Shown piece after piece: positions 8,941-19,481 of a stretch of DNA of 64,000 bases (within the stretch, counting starts at the first letter, position 1; every line of letters begins with the position of its first letter). The notes under the pieces are model-generated. The model made no database searches. It had not been told where the DNA came from and saw nothing but the letters and a program-made list of their open reading frames with translations. The stretch spans positions 999,372 to 1,063,371 of the forward strand of contig NZ_LMID01000001.1 of assembly GCF_001428605.1 (NCBI RefSeq). Direction: 5' to 3'. Made by a program: the position numbers and the translations under genes. This stretch comes from Sphingomonas sp. Root720. GTDB taxonomy: Bacteria > Pseudomonadota > Alphaproteobacteria > Sphingomonadales > Sphingomonadaceae.

Positions 8941-9527
8941 CGGTCGCTGTCTCCGGATGCGATGACGGGAGGGCCGCTGGTGGCGGCAAGCGCGCCGGCC
9001 AGCGATTCGAGGCAGGCGCGCAGTTCGGGATCGCCGACCAGGCGCAGGCTTTCGCCGAGCTCGACGGGCACCGGCCTGAGCGACGGCGGCGCGACCCGGC
9101 CGCGCGGGGGTTGCGGCGGCGCGGCGCAGGCACCGGCCTTGATCGCGATCCGCGCGACCGCCGAATAGCCGAAGAAGCGGTTTACCCGTTCGATGATCGT
9201 CGGCGCGACATGCTGGAGCATCGTGCCGTGCGAGCCTTCGACCGTCAGGGTCAGGATGCCGTCGGCGCGCCGCCCCTGCGGGAAGCGGATCGATTCGGGA
9301 ATCGAGACGCGCGCATAGCGTTCGCCGACGATCTCCGCCCAGCGGCTGACCACCGAGCTCTGGACGAAGCCGAAGCGGCGGAAAGCCGCCCGGCCGACAT
9401 CGGGGACCATATCCGCCACGGCCCGCGCCGCGCCGCCGCGCGGCCGGGGTTCCGGCGGGCGCTTGGCGGGCTTGCCGCCGGCCGTGGGGAGTTTTCTATT
9501 GCCGGTTTCGTTCATCGCGCGCTTCAT
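8937..9527 (-). CDS. DciA-family (DUF721) protein
   Basis: 196 residues. The DUF721 core is at about 40-125, including WAEIVGERYARVSIPESIRF and LTLTVEGSHGTMLQHVAPTIIERVNRFFGYSAVARI. The family includes DciA, the ancestral loader or operator of the DnaB replicative helicase in bacteria lacking DnaC. Both tails are Pro/Arg-rich and probably disordered. The start could be ATG 9527 or ATG 9515. It is separated from divergent mutY by only 14 nt, so the two promoters must overlap each other or the coding sequences. Confidence 0.85.
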   Translation of the reverse strand: MKRAMNETGNRKLPTAGGKPAKRPPEPRPRGGAARAVADMVPDVGRAAFRRFGFVQSSVVSRWAEIVGERYARVSIPESIRFPQGRRADGILTLTVEGSHGTMLQHVAPTIIERVNRFFGYSAVARIAIKAGACAAPPQPPRGRVAPPSLRPVPVELGESLRLVGDPELRACLESLAGALAATSGPPVIASGDSDR

Positions 9528-9541
9528 GCCATAGGCGCCCC

Positions 9542-10579
9542 ATGTCCGTCGATGCCGTCCCTGAAAATTTGCTGGCCTGGTACGATGCCCATCATCGCCG
9601 CCTGCCCTGGCGTGCGGGACCGGGCGGGGTGCCGACCGATCCCTACCGGGTCTGGCTGTCGGAGATCATGCTGCAGCAGACCACCGTCGCGGCGGTGAAA
9701 CCCTATTTCGAGCGCTTCACCGCGCGTTGGCCGACCGTGGCCGACCTCGCCGCGGCCGACGATGCCGATGTGATGAGCGCCTGGGCGGGCCTCGGCTATT
9801 ATGCCCGCGCCCGCAACCTGGTCGCCTGCGCGCGCGCCGTTGCCGACGACCATGGCGGCGCCTTTCCCGACAGCGAGGCGGGGCTCCGGACCCTCCCCGG
9901 CATCGGCGACTACAGTGCCGCCGCGATCGCCGCGATCGCCTTCGGCCGGCGAGCGGTGGTGGTCGACGCCAATGTCGAGCGGGTGGCGAGCCGGCTGTTC
10001 GCCTTCGACAGAGAACTCCCCAAGGCGCGCCCGGCGCTGCGCGCGCTGGTCGACCGCATCACGCCCGACCGGCGCGCCGGCGATTTCGCCCAGGCGATGA
10101 TGGACCTCGGCTCCTCGATCTGCACGGTCCGCGCGCCACAATGTCTGCTCTGCCCGCTGACCGACGGTTGCGACGCGCGGATCGCCGGCAATCCCGAGGA
10201 TTATCCGGTCAAGGCTGCCAAGAAGGCCAAGCCGCAACGGCTCGGCACCGCCTTCTGGATCGAGGACGACGACCGCGTCTGGTTGGTCCGGCGACCCGGC
10301 AAGGGCCTGCTGGGCGGCATGCGCGCGCTGCCGAGCGGCCCTTGGTCCGACGACGATCCCGGCCTCGCGGGCGCCCCGCTCGACGCATCGTGGCGGGATG
10401 CGGGGTCGGTCGATCATGTCTTCACCCATTTCGCGCTGAAGCTTCGGGTGATGGCCACGGCCCACCCCACCCATGCCGGCGACGGCGAATGGTGGCCGAT
10501 CGACGGCATCGCGGACGCCGGCCTTCCCACCCTCTTCGCGCGCGCCGCCGCCCGCGCTATCGCCAGCCGCGACGCTTAA
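9542..10579 (+). CDS. mutY: A/G-specific adenine glycosylase MutY
   Basis: 345 residues. It removes adenine mispaired with 8-oxoguanine in base-excision repair. Visible elements are LSEIMLQQTTV with catalytic Glu41, the helix-hairpin-helix LRTLPGIGDYSAAAI, and VVDANVERVASR with catalytic Asp142. The 4Fe-4S ligands Cys194, Cys201, Cys204 and Cys210 have the exact C-x6-C-x2-C-x5-C spacing. The C-terminal NUDIX-like 8-oxoG recognition domain starts at about residue 230. It is followed after 10 nt by nudC, another oxidised-nucleotide enzyme, probably in one transcript. Confidence 0.96.
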   Translation: MSVDAVPENLLAWYDAHHRRLPWRAGPGGVPTDPYRVWLSEIMLQQTTVAAVKPYFERFTARWPTVADLAAADDADVMSAWAGLGYYARARNLVACARAVADDHGGAFPDSEAGLRTLPGIGDYSAAAIAAIAFGRRAVVVDANVERVASRLFAFDRELPKARPALRALVDRITPDRRAGDFAQAMMDLGSSICTVRAPQCLLCPLTDGCDARIAGNPEDYPVKAAKKAKPQRLGTAFWIEDDDRVWLVRRPGKGLLGGMRALPSGPWSDDDPGLAGAPLDASWRDAGSVDHVFTHFALKLRVMATAHPTHAGDGEWWPIDGIADAGLPTLFARAAARAIASRDA

Positions 10580-10589
10580 GGAACAGACG

Positions 10590-11483
10590 ATGGCCACCTT
10601 CCCAGCCCCCGGCTTCACCGGCTCGCCCCTGACTCGACTCGATATCGAGCGCGACGCCTCGGCCTTTTTCGAGGAGCAACTCGCCAACCCGGCCGCGCGC
10701 CTGCTGCGTCTCGACGGGCTGAAGCCGGTCCTGGACGAGGACGGCCGGCTGAGCTGGGGTCCGATGTCCGAAGCGCCCGGCGATACCGCGCTGGCGATGC
10801 TCGGCCTGATCGACGGCGCGCCCAGGTTCGTCGCGCTCGCGGGTAGGCCCTTGGGCGGCGACCAGCGCAACGAATCGATCGCGATCGCCCGGACGATGAC
10901 CGAGGCCGGCGACGGCGCGACCTATGCCGCCGCCCGCTCGCTGGTCGACTGGCATGCACGGCACCGCTTCTGCGCCAATTGCGGGCGGATATCCACGGTG
11001 GCACGTTCGGGCTGGGCGCGCTTCTGCCTGACGGCGGACGGCGGCTGCGGCACCGAGCATTTTCCGCGCACCGATCCGGTCGTGATCATGCTCGCCGAAC
11101 ATGACGGACGCGTCCTCCTCGGCCGCAACCTCCGCGCGCCCTATGGCTTCTACTCGGCGCTGGCCGGCTTCCTCGAGGTCGGCGAGTCGATCGAGGAGGC
11201 GGTCGCCCGCGAGTTGCACGAGGAAGCCGGCGTGGTGGTGACAGCCGTCCGCTACGTCACGAGCCAGCCCTGGCCGTTCCCGTCGCAGCTGATGATCGCC
11301 TGCATCGCGACGGTCGAGAGCGACGCCGTGACGCTCGACACCAACGAACTCAGCGACGCACTCTGGGCGACCAGGGACGAGGTCCGCGCGGCGTTGGCGG
11401 ACGATCCCGACAGCGCGTTCCGGGTGCCCTTCCCGATCGCCATCGCCAATACACTGCTCACCGCCTGGGTGAACGGAGCGTAG
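10590..11483 (+). CDS. nudC: NAD(+) diphosphatase NudC (NADH pyrophosphatase)
   Basis: 297 residues. It cleaves NAD(H), and in characterised members NAD-capped RNA, to the nicotinamide mononucleotide part and AMP. The zinc ribbon uses Cys128, Cys131, Cys146 and Cys153. The Nudix box runs from Gly193 (GFLEVGES...RELHEEAGV) with the exact G-x5-E-x7-R-E-x-x-E-E-x-G pattern. The NudC-specific SQPWPFPSQLM follows at 225-235. ATG 10590 was chosen because it is preceded by AAGGAA at proper spacing; the longer reading would run into mutY. Confidence 0.95.
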   Translation: MATFPAPGFTGSPLTRLDIERDASAFFEEQLANPAARLLRLDGLKPVLDEDGRLSWGPMSEAPGDTALAMLGLIDGAPRFVALAGRPLGGDQRNESIAIARTMTEAGDGATYAAARSLVDWHARHRFCANCGRISTVARSGWARFCLTADGGCGTEHFPRTDPVVIMLAEHDGRVLLGRNLRAPYGFYSALAGFLEVGESIEEAVARELHEEAGVVVTAVRYVTSQPWPFPSQLMIACIATVESDAVTLDTNELSDALWATRDEVRAALADDPDSAFRVPFPIAIANTLLTAWVNGA

Positions 11484-11511
11484 GACTCCACCGGATCCGC
11501 GAAAATCGAAC

Positions 11512-11602
11512 GTCATCCCGCGCAGCCGGGATCTCCCTTCCGTCGGTCCACTGGACCGAACGATATCAAGGCAGTGAGATTCCAGCTTTTCGCTGGAATG
11601 AC
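11512..11602. repeat. Inverted pair of REP-like palindromes
   Basis: Two imperfect hairpins between the convergent nudC and pheA genes. The left one contains GTCATCCCGCGCAGCCGGGA, the right one TTCCAGCTTTTCGCTGGAA followed by TGACGA. The outer GTCAT/ATGAC edges are inverted relative to each other, the usual layout of paired REP elements. The same family recurs at least seven times in the window, always in gaps. It may act as a transcript 3' end. Confidence 0.7.
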
Positions 11603-11616
11603 GAATGGCGTCTGCG

Positions 11617-12516
11617 TTACCCGAAACCGCGTTCGCGCGCCCGGGGATAGGTCCCCAGCAGCCGCACCCATTTGGTGTGGAACGCCAGCTCCTCCAGCGC
11701 GCGGCGGATGTGCGGCTCGTCCGGATGGCCCTCGATATCGGCGTAGAATTCGGTCGCCGAGAAAGACGCCCCGCGCTGGTAGCTTTCCAGCTTGGTCATG
11801 TTGACGCCGTTGGTCGCGAAGCCGCCCAGTGCCTTGTACAGCGCCGCCGGGATGTTCTTCACCGCGAAAATGAAGGTGGTCATCAACGGGCCGTCGTCGA
11901 TCGCGACATCGCGCCCTTCGCGGGCGAGGACCACGAAGCGGGTCGTGTTGTCGACCGAGTCCGAGACATTCTCCTCGACCACCTTGAGCCCGTAGATGCC
12001 CGCCGAGATCGACGGTGCAAGCGCCGCAACATGCGGATCGCCCGCCTCGGCGACCGCCGCGGCGGCGCCGGCGGTATCGGGGAAGGCGACCGGCGCGATG
12101 CCGTTCGCGCGCAGCCAGTGCCGGCACTGGCCCAGCGCCTGCGGATGGCTCATCACCTGGGTGATCTTGCCGTGGCCGGGCAGCGCCATCAACGTATGCC
12201 TGACATGCAGGAAGTGCTCGCCGATGATGACGAGCCCCGACTCGGGGAGCAGGAAATGCATGTCGGCGACGCGGCCGTGCAGAGAATTCTCGATCGGGAT
12301 CACGGCGCAGTCGGCGTGGAGGTCGCGCACCGCGTCGAGCGCATCCTCGAAGCTGAAGCAAGGCACCGGCAGGCTGTTGGGAAAGGCTTCGAGCACGGCG
12401 ATGTGCGAATTGGCGCCGGGCGCCCCCTGAAAGGCCACGGCCCGGGCCGGATCGGCTTCCGCGGCGGTGGTCATTTCGGCGACGAGCGCCTGGGCGGGGG
12501 CTGGATAGTTCTGCAT
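11617..12516 (-). CDS. pheA: Prephenate dehydratase
   Basis: 299 residues, a monofunctional enzyme converting prephenate to phenylpyruvate for phenylalanine synthesis. The catalytic domain starts VAFQGAPGANSHIAV and includes VIPIENSLHGRV. The key Thr-Arg-Phe is in DNTTRFVVL. A C-terminal ACT domain (TTFIFAVKNIPAALYKAL...) would bind phenylalanine for feedback inhibition. The canonical ESRP motif of the ACT domain reads LESYQRG here, so the sensitivity of the allosteric site may differ. No chorismate mutase domain is attached. It is divergent from the cytochrome c gene. Confidence 0.94.
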   Translation of the reverse strand: MQNYPAPAQALVAEMTTAAEADPARAVAFQGAPGANSHIAVLEAFPNSLPVPCFSFEDALDAVRDLHADCAVIPIENSLHGRVADMHFLLPESGLVIIGEHFLHVRHTLMALPGHGKITQVMSHPQALGQCRHWLRANGIAPVAFPDTAGAAAAVAEAGDPHVAALAPSISAGIYGLKVVEENVSDSVDNTTRFVVLAREGRDVAIDDGPLMTTFIFAVKNIPAALYKALGGFATNGVNMTKLESYQRGASFSATEFYADIEGHPDEPHIRRALEELAFHTKWVRLLGTYPRARERGFG

Positions 12517-12586
12517 GATGCGCGCGGATTAGGCGGGCGCCGGAGCGACCGCAAGCCGCGCCGCAACATATTCGCGCGTTCCAACG

Positions 12587-12614
12587 CTTGCGGAGCCACC
12601 GAAGCGATTATAAA
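12587..12614 (+). promoter_or_regulatory. Candidate promoter for cytochrome c gene
   Basis: CTTGCG at 12587-12592 and TATAAA at 12609-12614, spacer 16, with AGGGGGC just downstream. It lies 63 nt before the cytochrome c start, in the gap shared with divergent pheA. The match is by eye only. Confidence 0.45.
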
Positions 12615-12676
12615 GGGGGCGCGAATTCAGCGTGGGTTCTTCCCTCCCACGTCACCAATGGGAGCTGTAGGGGCAC

Positions 12677-13306
12677 ATGGACGATCGCGCGAACACGATT
12701 GCCGGCTGGGCGCTGGCTGGCGGCATTGCCGCCTTGGGCCTTTCGATCCTGAGCGGCGAATATTTCAAGGCCGAGCGTCCGGAAAAGATGGGCTATGTGG
12801 TCGAGGGCGTCGAGGAAGAGGGTGACGCCGGCGGCGCCGCCGCCGCCGAGAAGCCGATCGCCTTCTACCTTGCCAGCGCAGATCCGGCGAAGGGCGCCGA
12901 CGTGTTCAAGAAGTGCGCCGCCTGCCACAACGCCGCGAATGGCGGCCCGAACGCCCTCGGCCCGAATCTGTGGGGCGTGCTGGGCGAGGGCGTCGGCCAG
13001 GGCGCGCACGGCTTCCCCTTCTCCGACGCGCTCAAGTCCAAGGGCGGCACCTGGGACTGGCAGAATCTCAGCGACTGGCTGAAGAGCCCGAAGGCGTTCG
13101 CGCCCGGCACCAAGATGACCTTCGCGGGCCTTTCCAAGCCCGAAGATCGCGCCAATGTGATCGCCTATCTGAACCAGCAGAGCAACGCGCCGCGCCCGAT
13201 GCCGGCGGTTCCCGCCGAAGCGGCGGCCCCGGCGGCCGAAGATGGAGCAGCCGACAACGCCGCGGCCCCGGCCGAAGGCGGCAACGAGGCGGCCCCCGCC
13301 AAATAA
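12677..13306 (+). CDS. Membrane-anchored class I cytochrome c
   Basis: 209 residues. An uncleaved N-terminal membrane anchor (residues 8-27) is followed by an acidic linker and a cytochrome c domain. The heme motif is CAACH at 80-84 and a likely axial Met147 lies in GTKMTF, with the C-terminal helix EDRANVIAYLNQQ. The last 40 residues are Ala/Pro/Glu-rich and probably disordered. This matches CycM-type cytochromes, which carry electrons between the bc1 complex and terminal oxidase in alphaproteobacteria. GGGG lies 6-10 nt before the ATG. The gene ends in a strong terminator. Confidence 0.9.
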   Translation: MDDRANTIAGWALAGGIAALGLSILSGEYFKAERPEKMGYVVEGVEEEGDAGGAAAAEKPIAFYLASADPAKGADVFKKCAACHNAANGGPNALGPNLWGVLGEGVGQGAHGFPFSDALKSKGGTWDWQNLSDWLKSPKAFAPGTKMTFAGLSKPEDRANVIAYLNQQSNAPRPMPAVPAEAAAPAAEDGAADNAAAPAEGGNEAAPAK

Positions 13307-13329
13307 GCGACCTGCATCGCTACAGGACA

Positions 13330-13361
13330 GAGCCCCGGGGTTTCGCTCCGGGGCTTTTTCT
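13330..13361 (+). terminator. Rho-independent terminator after cytochrome c
   Basis: AGCCCCGG and CCGGGGCT form a GC-rich stem closing a short TTTCGCT-type loop, followed directly by TTTTTCTTTG. This is the cleanest intrinsic terminator in the window. Confidence 0.85.
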
Positions 13362-13515
13362 TTGTCCGGCGCAGCGTGCGAGCGGGATCCCCTGCCTCCC
13401 ACAGCGCCATATCCGCGAAGGCGGATGACAGACGGTCACTAACGCACTGATATTTGGTGCCTAACTCCACCGTGCATCACTCCGTCGATATTTTACTCCC
13501 GACCCTTTTCGGTCA

Positions 13516-13543
13516 TTGACTTACCCCACCCCATCTCTAGAAG
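13516..13543 (+). promoter_or_regulatory. Candidate sigma-70-type promoter of serC
   Basis: TTGACT at 13516-13521 and TAGAAG at 13538-13543, spacer 16. Transcription would begin at about 13550, exactly at the start of the folded serC leader. A small hairpin (GACC...GGTC, 13501-13514) abuts the -35 element. Confidence 0.5.
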
Positions 13544-13550
13544 CGGCGGC

Positions 13551-13600
13551 GGGCCACGCTGTCCCAACGCAGCGCGTGCTCTCTGTGAGGAGAGTCTTAA
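13551..13600 (+). ncRNA. Probable serC leader RNA (5' UTR element)
   Basis: A 50-nt leader directly before serC with two hairpins. The first pairs CACGCTG (13555-13561) with CAGCGCGTG (13570-13578), leaving a two-base bulge around a TCCCAACG loop. The second pairs CTCTC (13579-13583) with GAGAG (13590-13594), which contains the GAGGAGAG ribosome-binding site six bases before the ATG. A short two-hairpin serC motif was described upstream of serC in Alphaproteobacteria (Rfam serC family). Position, size and architecture fit it. Identification is from memory of the family, not from a covariance search. Confidence 0.6.
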
Positions 13601-14758
<1,158 letters not shown>

Positions 14759-14789
14759 CGGCCCCTTCCTCCACCCAATCCCCCTATTG

Positions 14790-14886
14790 CGTCACCCCAG
14801 CGAAGGCTGGGGTCCATGTCTCTCTCCACGTGCAATGACATCGCGAGAGAAGACAGACATGGATGCCAGCCTGTGCTGGCATGACG
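14790..14886. repeat. REP-like palindromes between serC and serA
   Basis: Two members of the dispersed family: CACCCCAGCGAAGGCTGGGGT at 14795-14815 and GATGCCAGCCTGTGCTGGCAT at about 14861-14881, the latter followed by GACGG. Between them lies a CATGTCTCTCTCC / AGAGAAGACAGACATG imperfect inversion, so the whole stretch could fold into one branched structure inside the serC-serA transcript. Confidence 0.7.
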
Positions 14887-14910
14887 GTTCAGACATAAGG
14901 ATGAATCAAC

Positions 14911-16488
14911 GTGCCCAAGGTACTGATTTCCGACAAGATGGACCCCCTCGCCGCGCAGATCTTCCGCAATCGCGGGATCGAGGTCGACGAGATCACCGGC
15001 AAGACCAAGGACGAGCTGATCGCGATGATCGGCCAGTATGACGGCCTCGCCATCCGTTCGGCGACCAAGGTCACCAAGGAGGTCCTGGCCGCCGCGACCA
15101 ACCTGAAGGTCGTCGGCCGCGCCGGTATCGGCGTCGACAATATCGACATCCCCGCCGCCTCGGCAAAGGGCGTCGTCGTGATGAACACGCCGTTCGGCAA
15201 CTCGATCACCACCGCCGAGCATGCGATCGCGCTGATGTTCGCCCTCGCCCGCGACCTGCCAGAGGCCGACAAGTCAACCCAGGCCGGAAAGTGGGAGAAG
15301 AACCGCTTCATGGGCGTCGAGGTGACCAACAAGATCCTCGGCCTGATCGGTGCCGGCAACATCGGCTCGATCGTCGCCGACCGCGCGATCGGCCTCAAGA
15401 TGAAGGTCGTCGCGTTCGATCCCTTCCTGACGCCGGAACGCGCGGTCGAGATGGGCGTCGAGAAGGTCAGCCTCGACGAGCTGCTCGCCCGGGCCGACTT
15501 CATCACGCTGCACACGCCGCTGACCGAGTCGACCAAGAACATCCTGTCGAAGGAAAATCTCGCCAAGACCAAGAAGGGCGTGCGCATCGTCAACTGCGCG
15601 CGCGGCGGCCTGATCGACGAGGCGGCGCTCAAGGCGGCTCTCGACAGCGGCCATGTCGCGGGCGCGGCGATGGACGTGTTCGTCACCGAGCCGGCGACCG
15701 ATTCCCCGCTGTTCGGCACCCCGGGCTTCATCGCCACCCCGCACCTCGGCGCCTCGACCAACGAGGCGCAGGTCAACGTCGCGATCCAGGTCGCCGAGCA
15801 GATCTCGGACTTCCTGCTGTCGGGTGGCGTCACCAACGCGCTCAACATGCCGTCGCTGTCGGCCGAGGAAGCCCCCAAGCTGAAGCCGTACATGGCGCTG
15901 GCCGAGCATCTCGGCGCGCTGGTCGGCCAGCTCGAGGGCGACGCGATCAAGGCGGTCGCGATCGAGGTCGAGGGTGCCGCCGCCGAGCTCAACCAGAAGC
16001 CGATCACCGGCGCCGTGCTCGCGGGCCTGATGCGCGTCTATTCGGACACGGTGAACATGGTTAACGCGCCCTTCCTCGCGAAGGAACGCGGCCTCGACCT
16101 GCGCGAGGTGCGTCATGACCGCGAGGGCGATTATTCGACCCTGGTCCGCGTCACCGTCACCACGGCCGATGGCGCCAAGTCGGTCGCCGGCACGCTGTTC
16201 GCCAACGCCGAACCGCGCCTCGTCGAGATCTACGGCGTCAAGGTCGAGGCCGACCTGACCGGCGACATGCTCTATGTCGTCAACGTCGACGCGCCCGGCT
16301 TCATCGGCCGGCTCGGCTCGGCACTGGGCGAGGCGAACGTCAACATCGGCACCTTCCACCTCGGCCGCCGCTCGGCCGGCGGCGAGGCGGTGCTGCTGCT
16401 GTCGCTCGACAGCCCGGTCGACAACGCGGTCAAGGCGAAGATCGCCCAGCTCCCCGGCGTGAAGTCGGCCAAGGCGCTGAGCTTCTAA
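14911..16488 (+). CDS. serA: D-3-phosphoglycerate dehydrogenase
   Basis: 525 residues, the long form with an intervening domain and a C-terminal ACT domain. It oxidises 3-phosphoglycerate with NAD to phosphohydroxypyruvate, the committed step of serine synthesis. The dinucleotide fold is GLIGAGNIGSIVADRAI. The catalytic Arg is in NCARGGLIDEAAL and the His in TPHLGASTNEAQVNV. The ACT part (LYVVNVDAPGFIGRLGSAL...) may give serine feedback. The GTG start is supported by TAAGGATG 7-14 nt upstream. It forms an operon with serC. Confidence 0.97.
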   Translation: MPKVLISDKMDPLAAQIFRNRGIEVDEITGKTKDELIAMIGQYDGLAIRSATKVTKEVLAAATNLKVVGRAGIGVDNIDIPAASAKGVVVMNTPFGNSITTAEHAIALMFALARDLPEADKSTQAGKWEKNRFMGVEVTNKILGLIGAGNIGSIVADRAIGLKMKVVAFDPFLTPERAVEMGVEKVSLDELLARADFITLHTPLTESTKNILSKENLAKTKKGVRIVNCARGGLIDEAALKAALDSGHVAGAAMDVFVTEPATDSPLFGTPGFIATPHLGASTNEAQVNVAIQVAEQISDFLLSGGVTNALNMPSLSAEEAPKLKPYMALAEHLGALVGQLEGDAIKAVAIEVEGAAAELNQKPITGAVLAGLMRVYSDTVNMVNAPFLAKERGLDLREVRHDREGDYSTLVRVTVTTADGAKSVAGTLFANAEPRLVEIYGVKVEADLTGDMLYVVNVDAPGFIGRLGSALGEANVNIGTFHLGRRSAGGEAVLLLSLDSPVDNAVKAKIAQLPGVKSAKALSF

Positions 16489-16502
16489 GCCTTCTTGAAA
16501 AG

Positions 16503-16538
16503 CCCTCTCCCCTCCGGGGAGAGGGTTGGGAGAGGGGC
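16503..16538. repeat. Left inverted palindrome of DUF559 unit
   Basis: CCCTCTCCCCTCCGGGGAGAG followed by GGTTGGGAGAGGGGC. Internally palindromic and, as a whole, inverted relative to 16903-16939. It starts 14 nt after the serA stop, so it may also act as that gene's 3' hairpin. Confidence 0.85.
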
Positions 16539-16557
16539 AGAGCGGGAGGCTGAGGCA

Positions 16558-16944
16558 ATGCCCAGAACCGACGAAACCCTCAAAGCCCGCGCCCGCGCGA
16601 TGCGCTCGGAGCAGACACCAGCCGAAGCGAAGCTCTGGTCTTTACTCCGCGCGCACCGCTTCTCGCATGTGAAGTTCACCCGTCAGGTCGTCGTCGAGCC
16701 GTACATCCTCGACTTCGCCGCTCGCTCAAGAAAAATCGCGATAGAGCTAGACGGGGATACACATGCGCACAGTTTGCAGTATGACGCCGCCCGAACCGCC
16801 TGTTTGGAATCGAAGGGCTATCGCGTGATCCGCTTTACCAATGCCGAGGTCATGGGGAATATCGAGGGTGTCGCCGAGATGATCGCGCTCGCGCTCGCGA
16901 CGGCCCCTCTCCCCGGCCCTCTCCCCAGAGGGGAGAGGGAGTAG
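16558..16944 (+). CDS. DUF559-family (Vsr/restriction-endonuclease-like) protein
   Basis: 128 residues from ATG 16558. The core is LKARARAMRSEQTPAEAKLW, then LRAHRF...VKFTRQVVVEPYILDFAARSRKIAIELDGDTH, then YRVIRFTNAEVMGNIEGV. The Asp in YILDF and the E-x-D in AIELDGDTH follow the D...E-x-D/K pattern of a PD-(D/E)XK nuclease related to very-short-patch repair endonucleases. The last residues (APLPGPLPRGERE) are encoded by the right palindrome. An upstream in-frame start would add residues encoded by the left palindrome and is disfavoured. The biological role of the family is not established. Confidence 0.85.
   Translation: MPRTDETLKARARAMRSEQTPAEAKLWSLLRAHRFSHVKFTRQVVVEPYILDFAARSRKIAIELDGDTHAHSLQYDAARTACLESKGYRVIRFTNAEVMGNIEGVAEMIALALATAPLPGPLPRGERE
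16903..16939. repeat. Right inverted palindrome of DUF559 unit
   Basis: GCCCCTCTCCCCGGCCCTCT followed by CCCCAGAGGGGAGAGGG. It is the inverted partner of 16503-16538, and it codes for the C-terminus of the DUF559 protein. The GGGAGAGGGAG at its end also supplies purine-rich sequence just before hisZ. Confidence 0.85.
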
Positions 16945-16949
16945 GTCCC

Positions 16950-18065
16950 ATGAGCATCGCCCCCGGACTCCTGCCCGAAGGTCTTCGTGATCGCCTGCCC
17001 CCGCAGGCGGAGGCGGGGTCGCGGCTGCTCCATCGGGTGATCGTCGCCATCGGCCGGCACGGCTATGCGCGGGTCTCCCCGCCGCTCGCCGAGTTCGAGG
17101 AAGGGCTGGTCGGCCAGCTCAAGTCGGCGGGCTCGCGCGACCTGCTCCGGTTCGTCGATCCGGTCTCGCAGCGCACGCTGGCGCTCCGCCCCGATATCAC
17201 CGCGCAGGTCGGCCGCATCGCCGCGACCCGCATGGGCCATCGCCCGCGCCCGCTCCGGCTCGCTTATGGCGGCCCGGTGCTCAAGCTGCGCGCCACCCAG
17301 CTCCGTCCCGAGCGCGAGCTCACCCAGGCGGGCGCCGAGCTGATCGGCACCGACAGCGTCGCCGCCGTGATCGAGGTGCTGCGCGTCGCGGTCGAGGCGC
17401 TCGAGGTGGCGGGCGTCACCGGCATCACCGTCGACCTCACCTTGCCCGACCTGGTGGAGACGCTGGCGGCGGGAGCGATGCCGCTGCCCGCCGGCAAGAT
17501 CGACGCCGCGCGCGCCATGCTCGACGCCAAGGATGCAGGCGGGCTCGCCGCCCTCGGCGCCAGCGCCTATCTCCCGTTCATCGAGGCGGCCGGCCCGGTC
17601 GGTCCCGCCATCGCCAAGCTGCGCGCGATCGCAGGCGCGCAGGCGCTCGACAAGCGGCTGGAGGCGATCGAGGCCATCGTCGCCGCGATCGGCGACGGCG
17701 TCACCCTGACGCTCGACCCCACCGAGCGCCACGGCTTCGAATATCAGACCTGGATCGGCTTCTCGCTGTTCGGCCACGGGTTGACCGGCGAGATCGGCCG
17801 GGGCGGCTGCTACACGATCGTCCATCCCGACGGATCGGAGGAGAAGGCGATCGGCTTCTCGATCTACATCGATCCGCTGGTCGATGTCGGCCTGGGCGTC
17901 GTCGAGCATCGCCGCGTCTTCCTGCCGCTCGGCACCGATCCCGCGACCGGCGCGGCGTTGCGCGGCGACGACTGGATCACCGTCGCCGCGCTGTCGGACG
18001 CCGACGACGCGGCGGCGCTCGGCTGCACGCATATTCTTCGGGGAAGCACGCCCCAACCGATTTGA
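16950..18065 (+). CDS. hisZ: ATP phosphoribosyltransferase regulatory subunit
   Basis: 371 residues, a catalytically inactive histidyl-tRNA-synthetase paralogue that activates the short HisG in histidine synthesis. Class II synthetase-like elements are present: [24 protein letters not shown] (motif 2 region), [11 protein letters not shown] and [16 protein letters not shown], with [15 protein letters not shown] near the end. It lacks the anticodon-binding domain, as expected for HisZ. HisG is not in the window. It starts five bases after the DUF559 stop, and is followed by purA, a common pairing in this group. Confidence 0.93.
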   Translation: MSIAPGLLPEGLRDRLPPQAEAGSRLLHRVIVAIGRHGYARVSPPLAEFEEGLVGQLKSAGSRDLLRFVDPVSQRTLALRPDITAQVGRIAATRMGHRPRPLRLAYGGPVLKLRATQLRPERELTQAGAELIGTDSVAAVIEVLRVAVEALEVAGVTGITVDLTLPDLVETLAAGAMPLPAGKIDAARAMLDAKDAGGLAALGASAYLPFIEAAGPVGPAIAKLRAIAGAQALDKRLEAIEAIVAAIGDGVTLTLDPTERHGFEYQTWIGFSLFGHGLTGEIGRGGCYTIVHPDGSEEKAIGFSIYIDPLVDVGLGVVEHRRVFLPLGTDPATGAALRGDDWITVAALSDADDAAALGCTHILRGSTPQPI

Positions 18066-18076
18066 ACGACCTCCAC

Positions 18077-18148
18077 CCGTTCGTGTCGAGCGACGTCGAG
18101 ACACGCCTGCGCAAGCGAATGTCCCTCGACGTCGCTCGGGACGAACGG
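18077..18148. repeat. Long imperfect inverted repeat between hisZ and purA
   Basis: CCGTTCGTGTCGAGCGACGT then CGAGACAC on the left, and GTCCCTCGACGTCGCTCGGG then ACGAACGG on the right. These arms pair over about 26 bases around a 16-nt loop. The sequence type (GTTCGT...GAGCGACGTCGAG) is distinct from the GTCATCCC family and looks like a second dispersed REP-like family. Confidence 0.8.
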
Positions 18149-18171
18149 ACCGGCTTTTACAGGATGGAACA

Positions 18172-19461
<1,290 letters not shown>

Positions 19462-19481
19462 TCGCGCGGGCTTCACGAACC

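Larger units (their letters stand above)
16503..16939. mobile_element. Candidate DUF559 unit bounded by inverted palindromes
   Basis: The DUF559 gene is enclosed by two near-identical palindromic blocks in opposite orientation, 16503-16538 and 16903-16939. Each joins a perfect or near-perfect 23-nt palindrome (CCCTCTCCCCTC / GGGGAGAGGG) to a GGGAGAGGGGC arm. The reverse complement of the right block matches the left at all but about three positions plus one extra base. The unit lies between serA and hisZ with 14 and 10 bases to the neighbouring coding ends. No target-site duplication could be assigned. Mobility is inferred, not shown. Confidence 0.5.
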
